This document shows positions 26,558 through 35,204 of a DNA stretch of 64,000 bases, one piece after another (positions within the stretch are counted from its first letter, which is position 1; the number at the start of each line of letters is the position of its first letter). The position numbers were made by a program, and so were the translations under genes. The stretch covers positions 1 to 64,000 of the forward strand of contig JAQVIX010000003.1 of assembly GCA_028695495.1 (NCBI GenBank), given 5' to 3'. Under the pieces are notes generated by a model, which was given only the letters and a program-made list of their open reading frames with translations, was not told the DNA's origin and did no database searches. This stretch comes from Candidatus Cloacimonadota bacterium (GTDB taxonomy: Bacteria; Cloacimonadota; Cloacimonadia; Cloacimonadales; Cloacimonadaceae).

Positions 26558-27879
26558 TGTCCACCCAAGCCTTTCAAAAGATTTATACGAAACTTAATTC
26601 CATTACCAAAGCTACCTGCACGGTGAAAGCCACCGATGTGGGAAACGACGAGCTGGCTACTGTAGCCGGACGCCTGGCGCAGGTGGTGAAGATTATCGGA
26701 GATGATGTAACCCTGCAAATCTTTGCCGGAACTGAAGGTATTGGCACGGATGCTGAAGTGGTGTTCTTTGGCAAAGCGCCCACACTAAAGGTAGGTTCCG
26801 AGCTTGCCGGCAGATTCTTTAATGCCTACGGCGAGCCTATCGACGGTGGTCCGGATATCAACGGCACCGAGGTGGAAATAGGCGGACCCTCCGTAAATCC
26901 CGTGCGGCGTAAACAGCCTTCCGAGCTAATAGCCACCGGCATCGCCGGTATCGACCTGAATAATACCCTGGTTACCGGGCAAAAGATTCCCTTCTTTGCC
27001 GATCCCGACCAGCCTTACAACGAGGTGATGTCTTTGGTAGCGCTACGAGCACAAAGCGATAAGATTATCCTGGGCGGCATGGGACTTTCTACAGACGACT
27101 ATCTGTATTACAAACACGCCTTTGAAAATGCCGGCGTAATCGACCGCATTATCTCCTTTGTGAATACCACGGAAGACCCCACCGTGGAGCGCCTCCTGGT
27201 ACCGAATATGGCGCTTACCGCAGCCGAATATTTTGCCGCAGAGATGAACGAGAAGGTGCTGGTATTGCTTACGGATATGACGCTTTATTGCGACGCCTTG
27301 TCCATCGTAAGCAACCGTATGGATCAGATTCCTTCCAAGGATTCCATGCCGGGTTCGCTGTATAGCGATCTCGCCAAGCTTTACGAAAAAGCGGTGCAAT
27401 TCCCCGAAGGCGGCTCCATCACCATCATCGCTGTTACCACCCTCTCCGGCGGTGATATTACCCACGCCATTCCGGATAACACGGGTTATATTACCGAGGG
27501 TCAGCTATTTCTAAAGCGCGATACGGATATTGCCAAGGTAATCGTGGATCCCTTCCGCTCGCTTTCGCGCCTGAAACAGCTTGTGATCGGTAAAAAGACC
27601 CGTGAAGACCATCCGCAGGTAATGAATACCGCGGTGCGCCTCTATGCGGATGCAGCAAATGCCAAAACCAAGCTGGAAAACGGTTTTGACCTTTCGGATT
27701 ACGACGAGCGTACCCTGGCTTTTGCCCGCGAGTATGCCCGGGATATCCTCGCCATAGACGTAAATATCGATACCGATACCATGCTGGATCTAAGCTGGAA
27801 TCTCTTCCAACGCCACTTCAGCAAAGCCGAAATAGGCATCAAAGATGAATTTATGAATCTGTATTGGGTAGAGGCATGA
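26557..27879 (+). CDS. atpB: V-type ATP synthase/ATPase regulatory subunit B
   Basis: The 440-residue non-catalytic nucleotide-site subunit that alternates with A in the hexameric head. It lacks a P-loop, as expected, and has the conserved segments KIPFFADPDQPYNEV, LLTDMTLYCDALS and IPSKDSMPGSLYSDLAKLYE. The ATG overlaps the subunit A stop and is preceded by AAAGGAG. The C-terminus overlaps the next start in an ATGA junction. Confidence 0.96.
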   Translation: MSTQAFQKIYTKLNSITKATCTVKATDVGNDELATVAGRLAQVVKIIGDDVTLQIFAGTEGIGTDAEVVFFGKAPTLKVGSELAGRFFNAYGEPIDGGPDINGTEVEIGGPSVNPVRRKQPSELIATGIAGIDLNNTLVTGQKIPFFADPDQPYNEVMSLVALRAQSDKIILGGMGLSTDDYLYYKHAFENAGVIDRIISFVNTTEDPTVERLLVPNMALTAAEYFAAEMNEKVLVLLTDMTLYCDALSIVSNRMDQIPSKDSMPGSLYSDLAKLYEKAVQFPEGGSITIIAVTTLSGGDITHAIPDNTGYITEGQLFLKRDTDIAKVIVDPFRSLSRLKQLVIGKKTREDHPQVMNTAVRLYADAANAKTKLENGFDLSDYDERTLAFAREYARDILAIDVNIDTDTMLDLSWNLFQRHFSKAEIGIKDEFMNLYWVEA

Positions 27880-28469
27880 ACCTGAAGTTTCAATTCAATA
27901 AAATCTCGCAATTGCAGCTGATTAAGCAATTGGGAGTAAGGCAAAAGGCATTGCCTACCTTGAAAAACAAGGAATCTGCCTTGCGCCTGGAGGTGAAAAA
28001 AGCGCGGGATACTGCCAGCGCCCTCGAAGCACAGGTGCAAGAGCGCATGCAGGATCTGGAAATCTTTATGAAGCTCTGGACGGAGTTTGATCCCAGCCTG
28101 CTCAGCATCAAAGAGGTTAAGATCAAAACCCGCAAGATTGCCGGAGTAAAGACCCCGGAGCTGGAAGAGATCTGCTACGAAAGCCTGCCCTTCAATCTCT
28201 TTAGTGCCCCCTCCTGGTATCTGGATGGCATCGTGATGCTCAAAGAGCTTTCCCGCCTCAAGATAGAGCGCGAGTTCTTTGTGCGCAAGATGCAAATCCT
28301 GGAGCAGGTGCGCAAGAAAACCACGCAGAAGGTAAACCTCTACGAAAATGTGCAGATTCCCGCTTTTGAAGATGCGATACTCCGTATCAAACGCTTCTTG
28401 GAAGATGAGGAAAATCTCTCCAAAGCGGCTCAGAAAATCCTCAAGAATCGCCTGGAGGTAAGCCAATGA
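27876..28469 (+). CDS. atpD: V-type ATP synthase/ATPase subunit D
   Basis: A 197-residue central shaft subunit. Long N- and C-terminal helices form the expected coiled coil (RLEVKKARDTASALEAQVQE near the N-terminus, EDEENLSKAAQKILKNRLE at the end). The start chosen is the ATG within ATGA, where it overlaps the subunit B stop; a TTG four codons upstream is less likely. Subunit D transmits rotation between head and membrane rotor. The stop overlaps the start of subunit I, again as ATGA. Confidence 0.9.
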   Translation: MNLKFQFNKISQLQLIKQLGVRQKALPTLKNKESALRLEVKKARDTASALEAQVQERMQDLEIFMKLWTEFDPSLLSIKEVKIKTRKIAGVKTPELEEICYESLPFNLFSAPSWYLDGIVMLKELSRLKIEREFFVRKMQILEQVRKKTTQKVNLYENVQIPAFEDAILRIKRFLEDEENLSKAAQKILKNRLEVSQ

Positions 28470-30247
28470 TAGAAAAGATGAAGAAATACAGCTTCGTGCT
28501 TTACCACTTGGATTACCGCAGTTTTCTGGAACGCCTGCAAGAGCTGGGCATGCTGCATATCATCCGGCAAACCAGCGAAAAGACGGATGAGCTAAAGCAA
28601 AATAGCGAGATGATCAAAGAGTATCTGGAGTGCATCCGTTCTCTAAAGAAGAAGGTGAGCGATGCACCCAAACCGCAAAGCAATCTGCCGGCTAAGACGC
28701 TCTTAAATAACATCAATAAAGCCTTTGCCGAAAAAGAGAACCTGCTGCGCACCAAAGAAACTTTAGTCAAGCAAATCTGGGAGCTAAGCCCCTGGGGACA
28801 CTTTGATTATCAAATGCTGGAAAAGCTGCGGGCAGGGGGCATCAAAGTAAAGTTCCATCAGGTGCCCAAAAGCCAGTTCAAAGACGCGTGGCAAAAAGAA
28901 CATGCGGTGCAGATAATTGGCGAGCGCAGCGGAACCTTATATTTCATCGTGCTTTATACCGGTGAAGACCCCGCCCTCGAAGCCGATGGATTTGGCTTCC
29001 ATCAGGAAAGTCTGAAGGAGCTGGAAGCAAATCTGAAAGCTACCGAAGCGCGCATTGAGGATATTGAGACCTATTTTACCGATAATGCAGCAATGGCGAT
29101 TGAAACCTTCGAGAGCGAGATTGCCCGGCTCACCACGCTTTACGACTTTGAAGATGCCAGCCTGCAAGGGCTTAGCGAAGCGGATAACCATGTAATGGTA
29201 TTAAACGGCTGGATTCCCATTAGCAAAGAAGCCGCTCTGAAGGAGTTTATCGAGCGTGAACAGGTAATCCACTTTGCCGGCGAGCCTACAGAAGCGGATA
29301 ACCCGCCCGTGCACCTGGTAAACGGACGCTTTGCCAAGCTCTTTGAACCCATTAGCAAGATGTATATGCTGCCCAAATATGGGGAGTTTGATCTCACGCC
29401 TTTCCTGGCGCCTTTCTTCATGCTCTTCTTTGGCTTCTGCAATGCGGATATGGCGTATGGGCTTATCATCGTTGCACTGGGCTGGTTTATGAAGCGCAAA
29501 GCCAAAAATGAAGCAATGAAAAGTCTGCTTACCCTGGTAATGTTCTTTGGCGCCGCTTCGGTGATAATGGGCTTCATCTTTGGCAGCCTTTTGGCTTATG
29601 ACATGAAGGAATTACCCGGAGTGGGGAAGATGATACTGGTGCGGGACGATAACCAAATCTTCAATTTGGCGCTGCTTTTGGGCGTTATCCAGATTCTCTT
29701 TGGTATTGCTATCGCCACCGCCAAAAAGATTTACCAATCCGGCTTTATGCACGGCGTAAGCTCCATTGGCAAGTTTCTCTTTATCGCCGGCGTCTCCGTA
29801 TTTGGTGCTGGACAATTGAAGGTGGATGTTTCCGCCATCAGCAGCTATGCCTCTTACTCGCTTTTGGCGGGTTTAGTGCTGATTATGCTCTTTAATAAAC
29901 CCGGTAAGAATCCCATTATCAATATCTTGGGTGGTCTCTGGGAGATGTATGGCATCATCACCGGCTTCTTTGGGGATATCCTAAGCTATATCCGCCTTTT
30001 TGCGCTGGGTGTATCCAGTGCGATATTGGGCTTTGTAATCAATAGCGTGGGTGGTCAAATGCTGGGCATACCAGTAGCTGGTCCCGTTATCTTCTTCTTC
30101 TTTATGATTTTGGGGCATAGCATCAATATCGCCTTAGGCGGACTCTCAGGCTTCGTGCATCCCCTGCGCCTTACCTTTATCGAATTCTTTAATAATGCGG
30201 ACTTTAATGGTCCCGGCTTGGAATATAAACCACTTTCCAAATCTTAA
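28466..30247 (+). CDS. atpI: V-type ATP synthase/ATPase membrane subunit I
   Basis: A 593-residue stator subunit (a-subunit homologue). The first half, about 300 residues, is cytoplasmic and helical. The second half has about seven or eight membrane segments, from FDLTPFLAPFFMLFFGFC to FFFFMILGHSINIALGG. Conserved features include NADMAYGL and the late helix SYIRLFALGVSSAILGF, whose Arg is the essential ion-pathway arginine in this family. It forms the half-channels next to the subunit K ring. Confidence 0.95.
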   Translation: MIEKMKKYSFVLYHLDYRSFLERLQELGMLHIIRQTSEKTDELKQNSEMIKEYLECIRSLKKKVSDAPKPQSNLPAKTLLNNINKAFAEKENLLRTKETLVKQIWELSPWGHFDYQMLEKLRAGGIKVKFHQVPKSQFKDAWQKEHAVQIIGERSGTLYFIVLYTGEDPALEADGFGFHQESLKELEANLKATEARIEDIETYFTDNAAMAIETFESEIARLTTLYDFEDASLQGLSEADNHVMVLNGWIPISKEAALKEFIEREQVIHFAGEPTEADNPPVHLVNGRFAKLFEPISKMYMLPKYGEFDLTPFLAPFFMLFFGFCNADMAYGLIIVALGWFMKRKAKNEAMKSLLTLVMFFGAASVIMGFIFGSLLAYDMKELPGVGKMILVRDDNQIFNLALLLGVIQILFGIAIATAKKIYQSGFMHGVSSIGKFLFIAGVSVFGAGQLKVDVSAISSYASYSLLAGLVLIMLFNKPGKNPIINILGGLWEMYGIITGFFGDILSYIRLFALGVSSAILGFVINSVGGQMLGIPVAGPVIFFFFMILGHSINIALGGLSGFVHPLRLTFIEFFNNADFNGPGLEYKPLSKS

Positions 30248-30268
30248 GGTAAAATAATAGGAGGTTAA

Positions 30269-30781
30269 ATGAACCCGGATACCTTAAACACAGTAGCACA
30301 AAGCATTACCATGGCGGGCGGGGGATTGGCTTATTCCCTGGCCTGGATCGGAATCTTCCTCATGGTGGCGCTCTCCGGTATCGGAAGCGCCTGGGGAACG
30401 GTTATCGGTGGTAGCGCATCCGTTGGAGCCATGAAAAAACGCGAAGGAATCTTTGCTAACTGCATGATTCTCTCCGCATTGCCCGGAACCCAAGGTCTTT
30501 ATGGCTTTGGTGCTTTCTTTATATTAAATGGACACATCGTGCCCGAAATCAACCTCTTGCAATCTTTGGCAATCCTCACGGCAGGACTCATCATGGGTGT
30601 AGTAGGTCTTATTTCTGCCTACCAGCAAGCCCAGATCGTAGCCAATGGTATCGAGAGTATCGGGCAGGGAAATGATGTTTTCACAAATACCCTTATTTTG
30701 GGTGTATTCCCCGAACTTTATGCCATTATCGCTTTTGCCTCTTGCTTCCTGATCTCGGGTGTAATCCCCGGCTTGGCATAA
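30269..30781 (+). CDS. atpK: V-type ATP synthase/ATPase proteolipid subunit K, Na+-site residues present
   Basis: A 170-residue rotor ring subunit with four membrane segments, a fused duplicate of the two-helix unit. Residues matching the Na+ ligands of Enterococcus hirae NtpK are visible: Leu71, Thr74 and Gln75 in ALPGTQGLYG, a Gln in AYQQAQ (119-122), and the essential Glu149 in GVFPELYAII. In E. hirae these are Leu61, Thr64, Gln65, Gln110 and Glu139. Sodium coupling is therefore likely, though residue pattern alone cannot prove it. AGGAGG precedes the ATG. It is the last gene of the operon. Confidence 0.95.
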   Translation: MNPDTLNTVAQSITMAGGGLAYSLAWIGIFLMVALSGIGSAWGTVIGGSASVGAMKKREGIFANCMILSALPGTQGLYGFGAFFILNGHIVPEINLLQSLAILTAGLIMGVVGLISAYQQAQIVANGIESIGQGNDVFTNTLILGVFPELYAIIAFASCFLISGVIPGLA

Positions 30782-30803
30782 GCCATATTTAAGGCAAAAC
30801 AAA

Positions 30804-30833
30804 AGAAGCGCATCCGGTTTTGGGTGCGCTTCT
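30804..30833. terminator. terminator between the ATPase operon and the lipoprotein pair
   Basis: AGAAGCGCaTCC pairs with GGgTGCGCTTCT around a GGTTTT-type loop, flanked by AAAACAA on the left and TGCGTTT on the right. It sits 23 bp past the subunit K stop and faces a convergent gene, so it may work in both directions. Confidence 0.75.
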
Positions 30834-30855
30834 TGCGTTTAGGCTAAAAAAGATA

Positions 30856-32187
30856 CTATTGCAGTAGTTCCTCATAGAGCAGACGGTAGAGCAAGCCTTC
30901 GCCGATTAGCTTTACCGCATCCAGCTCCACTGCCCGCTGTGCGGCTTCCTTGCTTTTGCCGCCGCTTTTCATGTTCATCTGTTCTATATAATTGATGTTT
31001 GAGCCTGTTTTGGCATCCTGCAAAGTAAGCTGGATATCGCCATAAGAGGTATAGTGTTTCATATTGGAAAGGTGTTCTCCATCCTTTGCCACGATGCGTA
31101 TTTTTAGGAGGTATTGGGCATCATCCCGTTTTTGAGTTACGCCCAAATCCAGGGTGGCTAATTGGTTTACCACGTTTTCGCGTAAGCCGTTTTGATAGGC
31201 AGAGATAAAGCTATAATCCAAGCAAATCTGCGGCTTTTGCACATCCAGCCAGAGGTAGCTGGGAGCAAAGTTGATGCCGTTCCAGATGCTCTGAACGCTA
31301 TCCTTTTGCAGGTATTTTACAAAGTGCTCTCTATCCAGTTCCACCATTACCCGCTGCGGGCTTTCGCCACTATGCAGTTTCCTGATCTGAAAGTCGAAAT
31401 TGCCATTTTTATCTGTGGCTACTTTGTCTAAAATGTCGCCTTCCTGCCCGATTAGGCTAAACTTCAATGGGATATTGGGAGCGGGGGCGTGCCGGTAGCT
31501 GGCGCTGCCGCTAATGTGTTGATTCGTAGATATTTTGGAGATTACTTTTACTCTATCCTCAGCAAAGTGCAGCTTTAGCTCCTGCGGCAGGCTGCGCAGC
31601 TCTTCCATTACCTGGTTATACACGTTTACTTGTCCTTTTGGGCTATTGTAAACGAGGTCTAAATCCATGTAATCCACCAGGCTTTCCAATGCCTGCAAGA
31701 GCAGCGGAACCGCCTGCATCAGGTCTTGATTTACGCTTTCGTAGCGGTTTAGCAGGTCGTTTGCAGAGCTTAGCGCCCGCTCGCATTGAAGGCGGCGCTG
31801 GGCGTGGTATTCCGCTTTATTTAGCCGATAGTAGGCATAATACTCTTTCTTGGTTTCATAGCTGTCATAAAGCTGTAAATTGCGGATTTCGGCGCTGGAA
31901 ATAGCCTTAAGGGTGGAGCTATATTCCTGGTTTAGCTGCCCGTTGTATTCCTCTTCGGAAAGCCTGATTGTGGATTCTATCTGCGTTACAATCAGCATCG
32001 AGATTTCTTTTAGTGCATTATCCTGAGCGATTTGCCGGTAGTTTGGCTGTTTCTTATCTATCTTTACCACCGCTGTGTAAAACGCAGAATCAGCCGGATT
32101 CTTGCTAATCCAGCCGGGGATTTGCTGATTTGCTGCACAGCTGAGCACGATTAGAAATAAGAGGGGAAATAAATACTTAATTTTCAT
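30856..32187 (-). CDS. LPP20-like lipoprotein
   Basis: A 443-residue predicted lipoprotein. Lipobox LIVLSC gives a mature N-terminal Cys at residue 17. Residues 22-140 resemble the LPP20 domain (PGWISKNPADSAFYTAV, then ALKEISMLIVTQIEST), common in lipoproteins whose genes neighbour CsgG-like proteins. The C-terminal part is alpha/beta with a segment (IPLKFSLIGQEGDILDK) resembling a carboxypeptidase-regulatory or Big-type fold, and the stretch after residue 350 may be a second LPP20/CsgG-like unit. Its start overlaps the stop of the upstream gene (ATGA), so the two are co-translated. Likely location is the periplasmic face of the outer membrane. Function unknown. Confidence 0.75.
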   Translation of the reverse strand: MKIKYLFPLLFLIVLSCAANQQIPGWISKNPADSAFYTAVVKIDKKQPNYRQIAQDNALKEISMLIVTQIESTIRLSEEEYNGQLNQEYSSTLKAISSAEIRNLQLYDSYETKKEYYAYYRLNKAEYHAQRRLQCERALSSANDLLNRYESVNQDLMQAVPLLLQALESLVDYMDLDLVYNSPKGQVNVYNQVMEELRSLPQELKLHFAEDRVKVISKISTNQHISGSASYRHAPAPNIPLKFSLIGQEGDILDKVATDKNGNFDFQIRKLHSGESPQRVMVELDREHFVKYLQKDSVQSIWNGINFAPSYLWLDVQKPQICLDYSFISAYQNGLRENVVNQLATLDLGVTQKRDDAQYLLKIRIVAKDGEHLSNMKHYTSYGDIQLTLQDAKTGSNINYIEQMNMKSGGKSKEAAQRAVELDAVKLIGEGLLYRLLYEELLQ

Positions 32188-33431
32188 CTGAGATACCGCC
32201 TAAAATCTGTAATTATATCGTCTGCTAATTCTTTCATTGCGGAATTAGCTAATTCTTTATCCGTGGGTGCCAAAGGCTCCATCTTGTTTACCAATGCTTT
32301 ATTTACAGAGCTTAAAGCGCGGCGATCGCCACCTACAAACTTTGCCCATTCGTCTGTGAAGCTCTTGCTTGCGTTAAAGCTATGCTGATGGTTTATTTTG
32401 CCGGTGGATACATCCACCACGCTGTAGGATACCACTGCTTTTAGGGAAGTATGTTTGTTATATTTGGTAATGCTACATTCCACTTCCTGTTTCTCTTCGC
32501 GTTCGCCATCTTCTGTTTCTACGCTAAGCTCTGCTTTGTCTATCAAATCCACGCTGGTAATGCGCGGCGCACTATAATCTATCTGTAATATCTTACCGCT
32601 GAGGATTTCGTGGGCGCCCAGCAGCATGCCTATCCTGGCAGAGCTGGATTCATCTATCATGCCGGAAGCGCTAAGCTGTTGTTCCGAAAGCACTTTGTCT
32701 ATTTGGTCGCGGGAGATGATTTCTACAAACTCATTGGCATTTCTTGCTTGAAACAGCTCGGATATAATCTGCTCCATCAGCAGCTCGCTAAGCGCACCAT
32801 ATCGCCCCCTACTGCCGCTCTTATCCTCAAACGCCAATACTGCTATACGCACCACTGCCTTGCGGCGCGCTTCCTGATATTGCATCTCGCTATCCTTGTA
32901 GCCAGATACATATTTTTGCGCTTCCTTAAAGGTAAGTGCCGCTTTCTTTTGCGTATCCCTATCCGCGCTCATGCGGCTCAGGTGCATCGCCTCTTTGTAA
33001 TAGTGTTCGGCGCTCTCGCGCTTCGCTTCTGCTATCTCCTGACCGTAATTGTAAATATCAAATCTAATGGTTTCGCCGCTATTGGAATCTTGCAAAGTGG
33101 GTAAACTCTTTAGCATTATGGAAAGCTGCTCCATTGCTTCGTAGGATTTTAGTATTTTTGGCCAATTTGCAGAGTTCTTTTCCTCTTTGAGCTGGTTTAC
33201 ATCATTTCTATGTGCTTGTAATGCACGGGGGTAGGCATCCTTGAGGGATTGCTGCGCCTGCGGATTCGTGGGCTTTAGCTTCAAGGATTCTATTGCCATT
33301 AAGGTAGCAGCATGAAAATTCCCCTGTTTGTAAAGATTTTCCGAAAGCTTGGAATAACGTTTATTTTTGGAGCATGCGCTGATGGATAGGATTACCAGCA
33401 AGAGTACGAGCAATTTTAGTTTATGCTTCAT
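32184..33431 (-). CDS. CsgG-like lipoprotein with N-terminal TPR-like region
   Basis: A 415-residue predicted lipoprotein. The ATG at 33431 is preceded by GAGG; a TTG twelve bases upstream is possible but less likely. Lipobox SISAC follows a hydrophobic signal. Residues 25-190 look helical and TPR-like (ENLYKQGNFHAATLMAIESL). Residues from about 190 resemble the CsgG/curli-assembly fold (VRIAVLAFEDKSGSRGRYG, then EIISRDQIDKVLSEQQL, then GADEILSGKI-like GAHEILSGKI). CsgG itself forms an outer-membrane export pore; similar domains also occur in lipoproteins of unknown role. The CsgG-LPP20 pair suggests a small envelope complex. Confidence 0.78.
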   Translation of the reverse strand: MKHKLKLLVLLLVILSISACSKNKRYSKLSENLYKQGNFHAATLMAIESLKLKPTNPQAQQSLKDAYPRALQAHRNDVNQLKEEKNSANWPKILKSYEAMEQLSIMLKSLPTLQDSNSGETIRFDIYNYGQEIAEAKRESAEHYYKEAMHLSRMSADRDTQKKAALTFKEAQKYVSGYKDSEMQYQEARRKAVVRIAVLAFEDKSGSRGRYGALSELLMEQIISELFQARNANEFVEIISRDQIDKVLSEQQLSASGMIDESSSARIGMLLGAHEILSGKILQIDYSAPRITSVDLIDKAELSVETEDGEREEKQEVECSITKYNKHTSLKAVVSYSVVDVSTGKINHQHSFNASKSFTDEWAKFVGGDRRALSSVNKALVNKMEPLAPTDKELANSAMKELADDIITDFRRYLR

Positions 33432-33673
33432 CTTAAACCTCAATTATTAGATTCACTTATTATACAATTATAGTTTGAATTACCTTCGTATGAAACGCCG
33501 TATAATGTCAAGCGGGAAATTGGGAGTCCAGCTTTTTGAGGCTCAAGGTGGGGGAGACTGGTGCTGCTAAATATATAATACATTTGGCGCTTGTTCATTT
33601 TTGGTGGGTGAACGGAATGCTGGCATTTCTCTGGAATTGCAGAGATAAAGGCAGCTCGCCGTTCATAATTCTT

Positions 33674-33731
33674 GCTCTCTTTTAAATATAGTGGGTAAAG
33701 AAAAAAACAATGAGCTAATACGGCTTCATTT
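33674..33731. repeat. 75-bp repeat, partial third copy
   Basis: Same orientation as 20686-20759 and sharing AAATATAGTGGGTAAA and GAGCTAATACGG, but it breaks off before the last 15 bp. Confidence 0.75.
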
Positions 33732-33762
33732 TCAAGCTGTGTAAAGGTCTTGAGGCTGTCTT

Positions 33763-33990
33763 GAAATGCCAAAAGCAAGCTCGATATCTGCTACATTGGG
33801 AGTGTAGGGGCGCAAGGCGTTGCGCCCGCATTTAACAAAGCGTGCGCAAAGCGCACACCGTAATAAATTGATACACAATCCGTAATGATTACCGGTTGCG
33901 TGCTAATTTCGGCGGGTTCAAGGCATTGAACCCCTACATTTCAGGGGTGGACTTTTCTTGATGTTGTGTTGTTTGCGTATTTCGGGACAG
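33763..33990. repeat. 230-bp direct repeat, copy 1
   Basis: It matches 34257-34486 along its length: GAAATGC, CAAGCTCGATA, GTGTAGGGG, a variable hairpin, AACAAAGCGTGC, ACACCGTAATAAATTGATAC, GGCGGGTTCAA, GAACCCCTACATTTCAGGG and TTGTTT-CGTATTTC. The hairpin arms differ between copies while their complementarity is partly kept. Confidence 0.8.
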
Positions 33991-33995
33991 CTTCA

Positions 33996-34076
33996 AGACA
34001 GGTAGGATACCATCATTTCGGGAAATAATCGCATCCAATAAATTCGATGGCTACCTACTAAGTTTGAAAGTGAGCC
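33996..34076. repeat. 81-bp dispersed repeat, copy 2
   Basis: Counterpart of 20799-20879, same length and orientation. It lies directly after copy 1 of the 230-bp repeat. Confidence 0.8.
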
Positions 34077-34115
34077 ATAATTCTATATAAGTGTCCTATT
34101 ATTGGATTTACGGTG

Positions 34116-34180
34116 CTTCCCCGTGGGTTCCCCGTCCATTCGCCGTGCAAGCAACGGGAAAACAACGAGTTACGAACGGG
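34116..34180. repeat. 65-bp repeat, inverted partner at 53972-54036
   Basis: Its reverse complement is found 19.8 kb away with the same length. Both ends match (CTTCCCCGT, TTCCCCGT and GGGAAA-AACGAGTTA) while the middle 20 bp differ, as in a hairpin repeat with a variable core. Confidence 0.65.
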
Positions 34181-34256
34181 TTACTTGCCTCGTACTGGAA
34201 TTGATTAACCATTTCATCAAACACTCAGAAATCGGGGACGATAGGAAGGCTCTCCC

Positions 34257-34486
34257 GAAATGCTAAAAACCAAGCTCGATAACTGATACATTGGAAGTGT
34301 AGGGGCTTGAGGGCTTTGCGCCAGCTTTTAACAAAGCGTGCTTGAGCGCGCACACCGTAATAAATTGATACTGAGTCTGTAATGATTACCTGTTGCCTGT
34401 ATATTTCGGCGGGTTCAATGCCTTGAACCCCTACATTTCAGGGTGGATATTTCTTGATCTTGCGTTGTTTACGTATTTCTGGAAAA
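34257..34486. repeat. 230-bp direct repeat, copy 2
   Basis: Counterpart of 33763-33990, 494 bp downstream in the same orientation. More diverged in its hairpin (GGGGCTTGAGGGCTTTGCGCC), otherwise collinear. Confidence 0.8.
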
Positions 34487-34580
34487 TCTCAGAGCTTATC
34501 ACCCAAAAAACCATGCGAAAGTGCTTGACAGCTTATCGCTACCTGAAACAATAGCTTCCAATAAACTTCAAGGAGTTAAA

Positions 34581-35108
34581 ATGAAACGTATAGTTTTGTG
34601 CCTAATCGTGTTACTGGCGATCAATGCGCTATTTGCCTTCAATGATTATTCTACGGCGATGGGCTTGCATTTTGGCACTTCCACCGGCAATGGCTATAGT
34701 ATCCGCAAATGGAACGATAATAATGGCTACCAGCTAGTGTTTTCTGCCTACGCTTTTGGTAGCAAAAAAGCTCCGACCTATTTTGACGACAAAAATTACA
34801 AAAATGGCAGGCGTCAGGCAGGCGAGATGAGCTTTAACTATTTGTGGGATTTGCGGCGCACAAGCGACTATCATTTCTATATTATGTCCGGCGCTAGCTA
34901 CAAATTGCAAAAAGTGAAACGCTTTTATAGAACAGGGGATACCGAGTGGGTAAGAGACGATAAATGGGCGGTGGGCGCAGGTCCCGGCTTTGAATGGAAG
35001 CTTGCCGAGCGCTTTCACATGTCGTTGGAACTCCCCATTACCTACAATCAGTCAGACGATATCGTTCCTTACATTCCGGCATTAGGGATATACTATTACT
35101 TTAAATAG
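34581..35108 (+). CDS. small exported protein, predicted outer-membrane beta-barrel
   Basis: 175 residues from the ATG preceded by AAGGAG; upstream in-frame starts are rejected because they precede this site and the signal peptide. The signal peptide is MKRIVLCLIVLLAINALFA. The mature part alternates hydrophobic and polar residues with many aromatics (YSIRKW, YHFYIMSGASYKL, ALGIYYYFK) and ends in Phe-Lys, as small barrels do. No family is recognised. It stands alone between repeats and a convergent operon. Confidence 0.75.
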   Translation: MKRIVLCLIVLLAINALFAFNDYSTAMGLHFGTSTGNGYSIRKWNDNNGYQLVFSAYAFGSKKAPTYFDDKNYKNGRRQAGEMSFNYLWDLRRTSDYHFYIMSGASYKLQKVKRFYRTGDTEWVRDDKWAVGAGPGFEWKLAERFHMSLELPITYNQSDDIVPYIPALGIYYYFK

Positions 35109-35132
35109 AAAAATAAATCTGGCATAGCGCCA

Positions 35133-35163
35133 AGAGCTTGGAGCAATACTTGCCCAAAGCTCT
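35133..35163. terminator. hairpin between convergent genes
   Basis: AGAGCTTgGaGC pairs imperfectly with GCccAAAGCTCT. It is located midway between the plus-strand barrel gene and the minus-strand yjbQ gene. There is no T tract, so termination is likely by position only. Confidence 0.4.
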
Positions 35164-35204
35164 GTGCGCCAAGCCTTTAGCCTTAACTGTAAGCGCAGCG
35201 GGAA

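Larger units (their letters stand above)
33444..34580. other. mosaic of dispersed repeats, no credible gene
   Basis: About 1.1 kb without a supported gene. From left to right it holds a partial copy of the 75-bp inverted repeat (33674-33731), a 230-bp unit (33763-33990) repeated at 34257-34486, an 81-bp repeat (33996-34076) shared with 20799-20879, and a 65-bp unit (34116-34180) shared in inverted orientation with 53972-54036. Several short hairpins such as GGGGCGCAAGGCGTTGCGCCC are present. Confidence 0.75.

Noticed and set aside
33444-34580. Decayed gene in the intergenic mosaic
   Set aside because: Frames are short and fall on repeat modules. No protein similarity was recognised.
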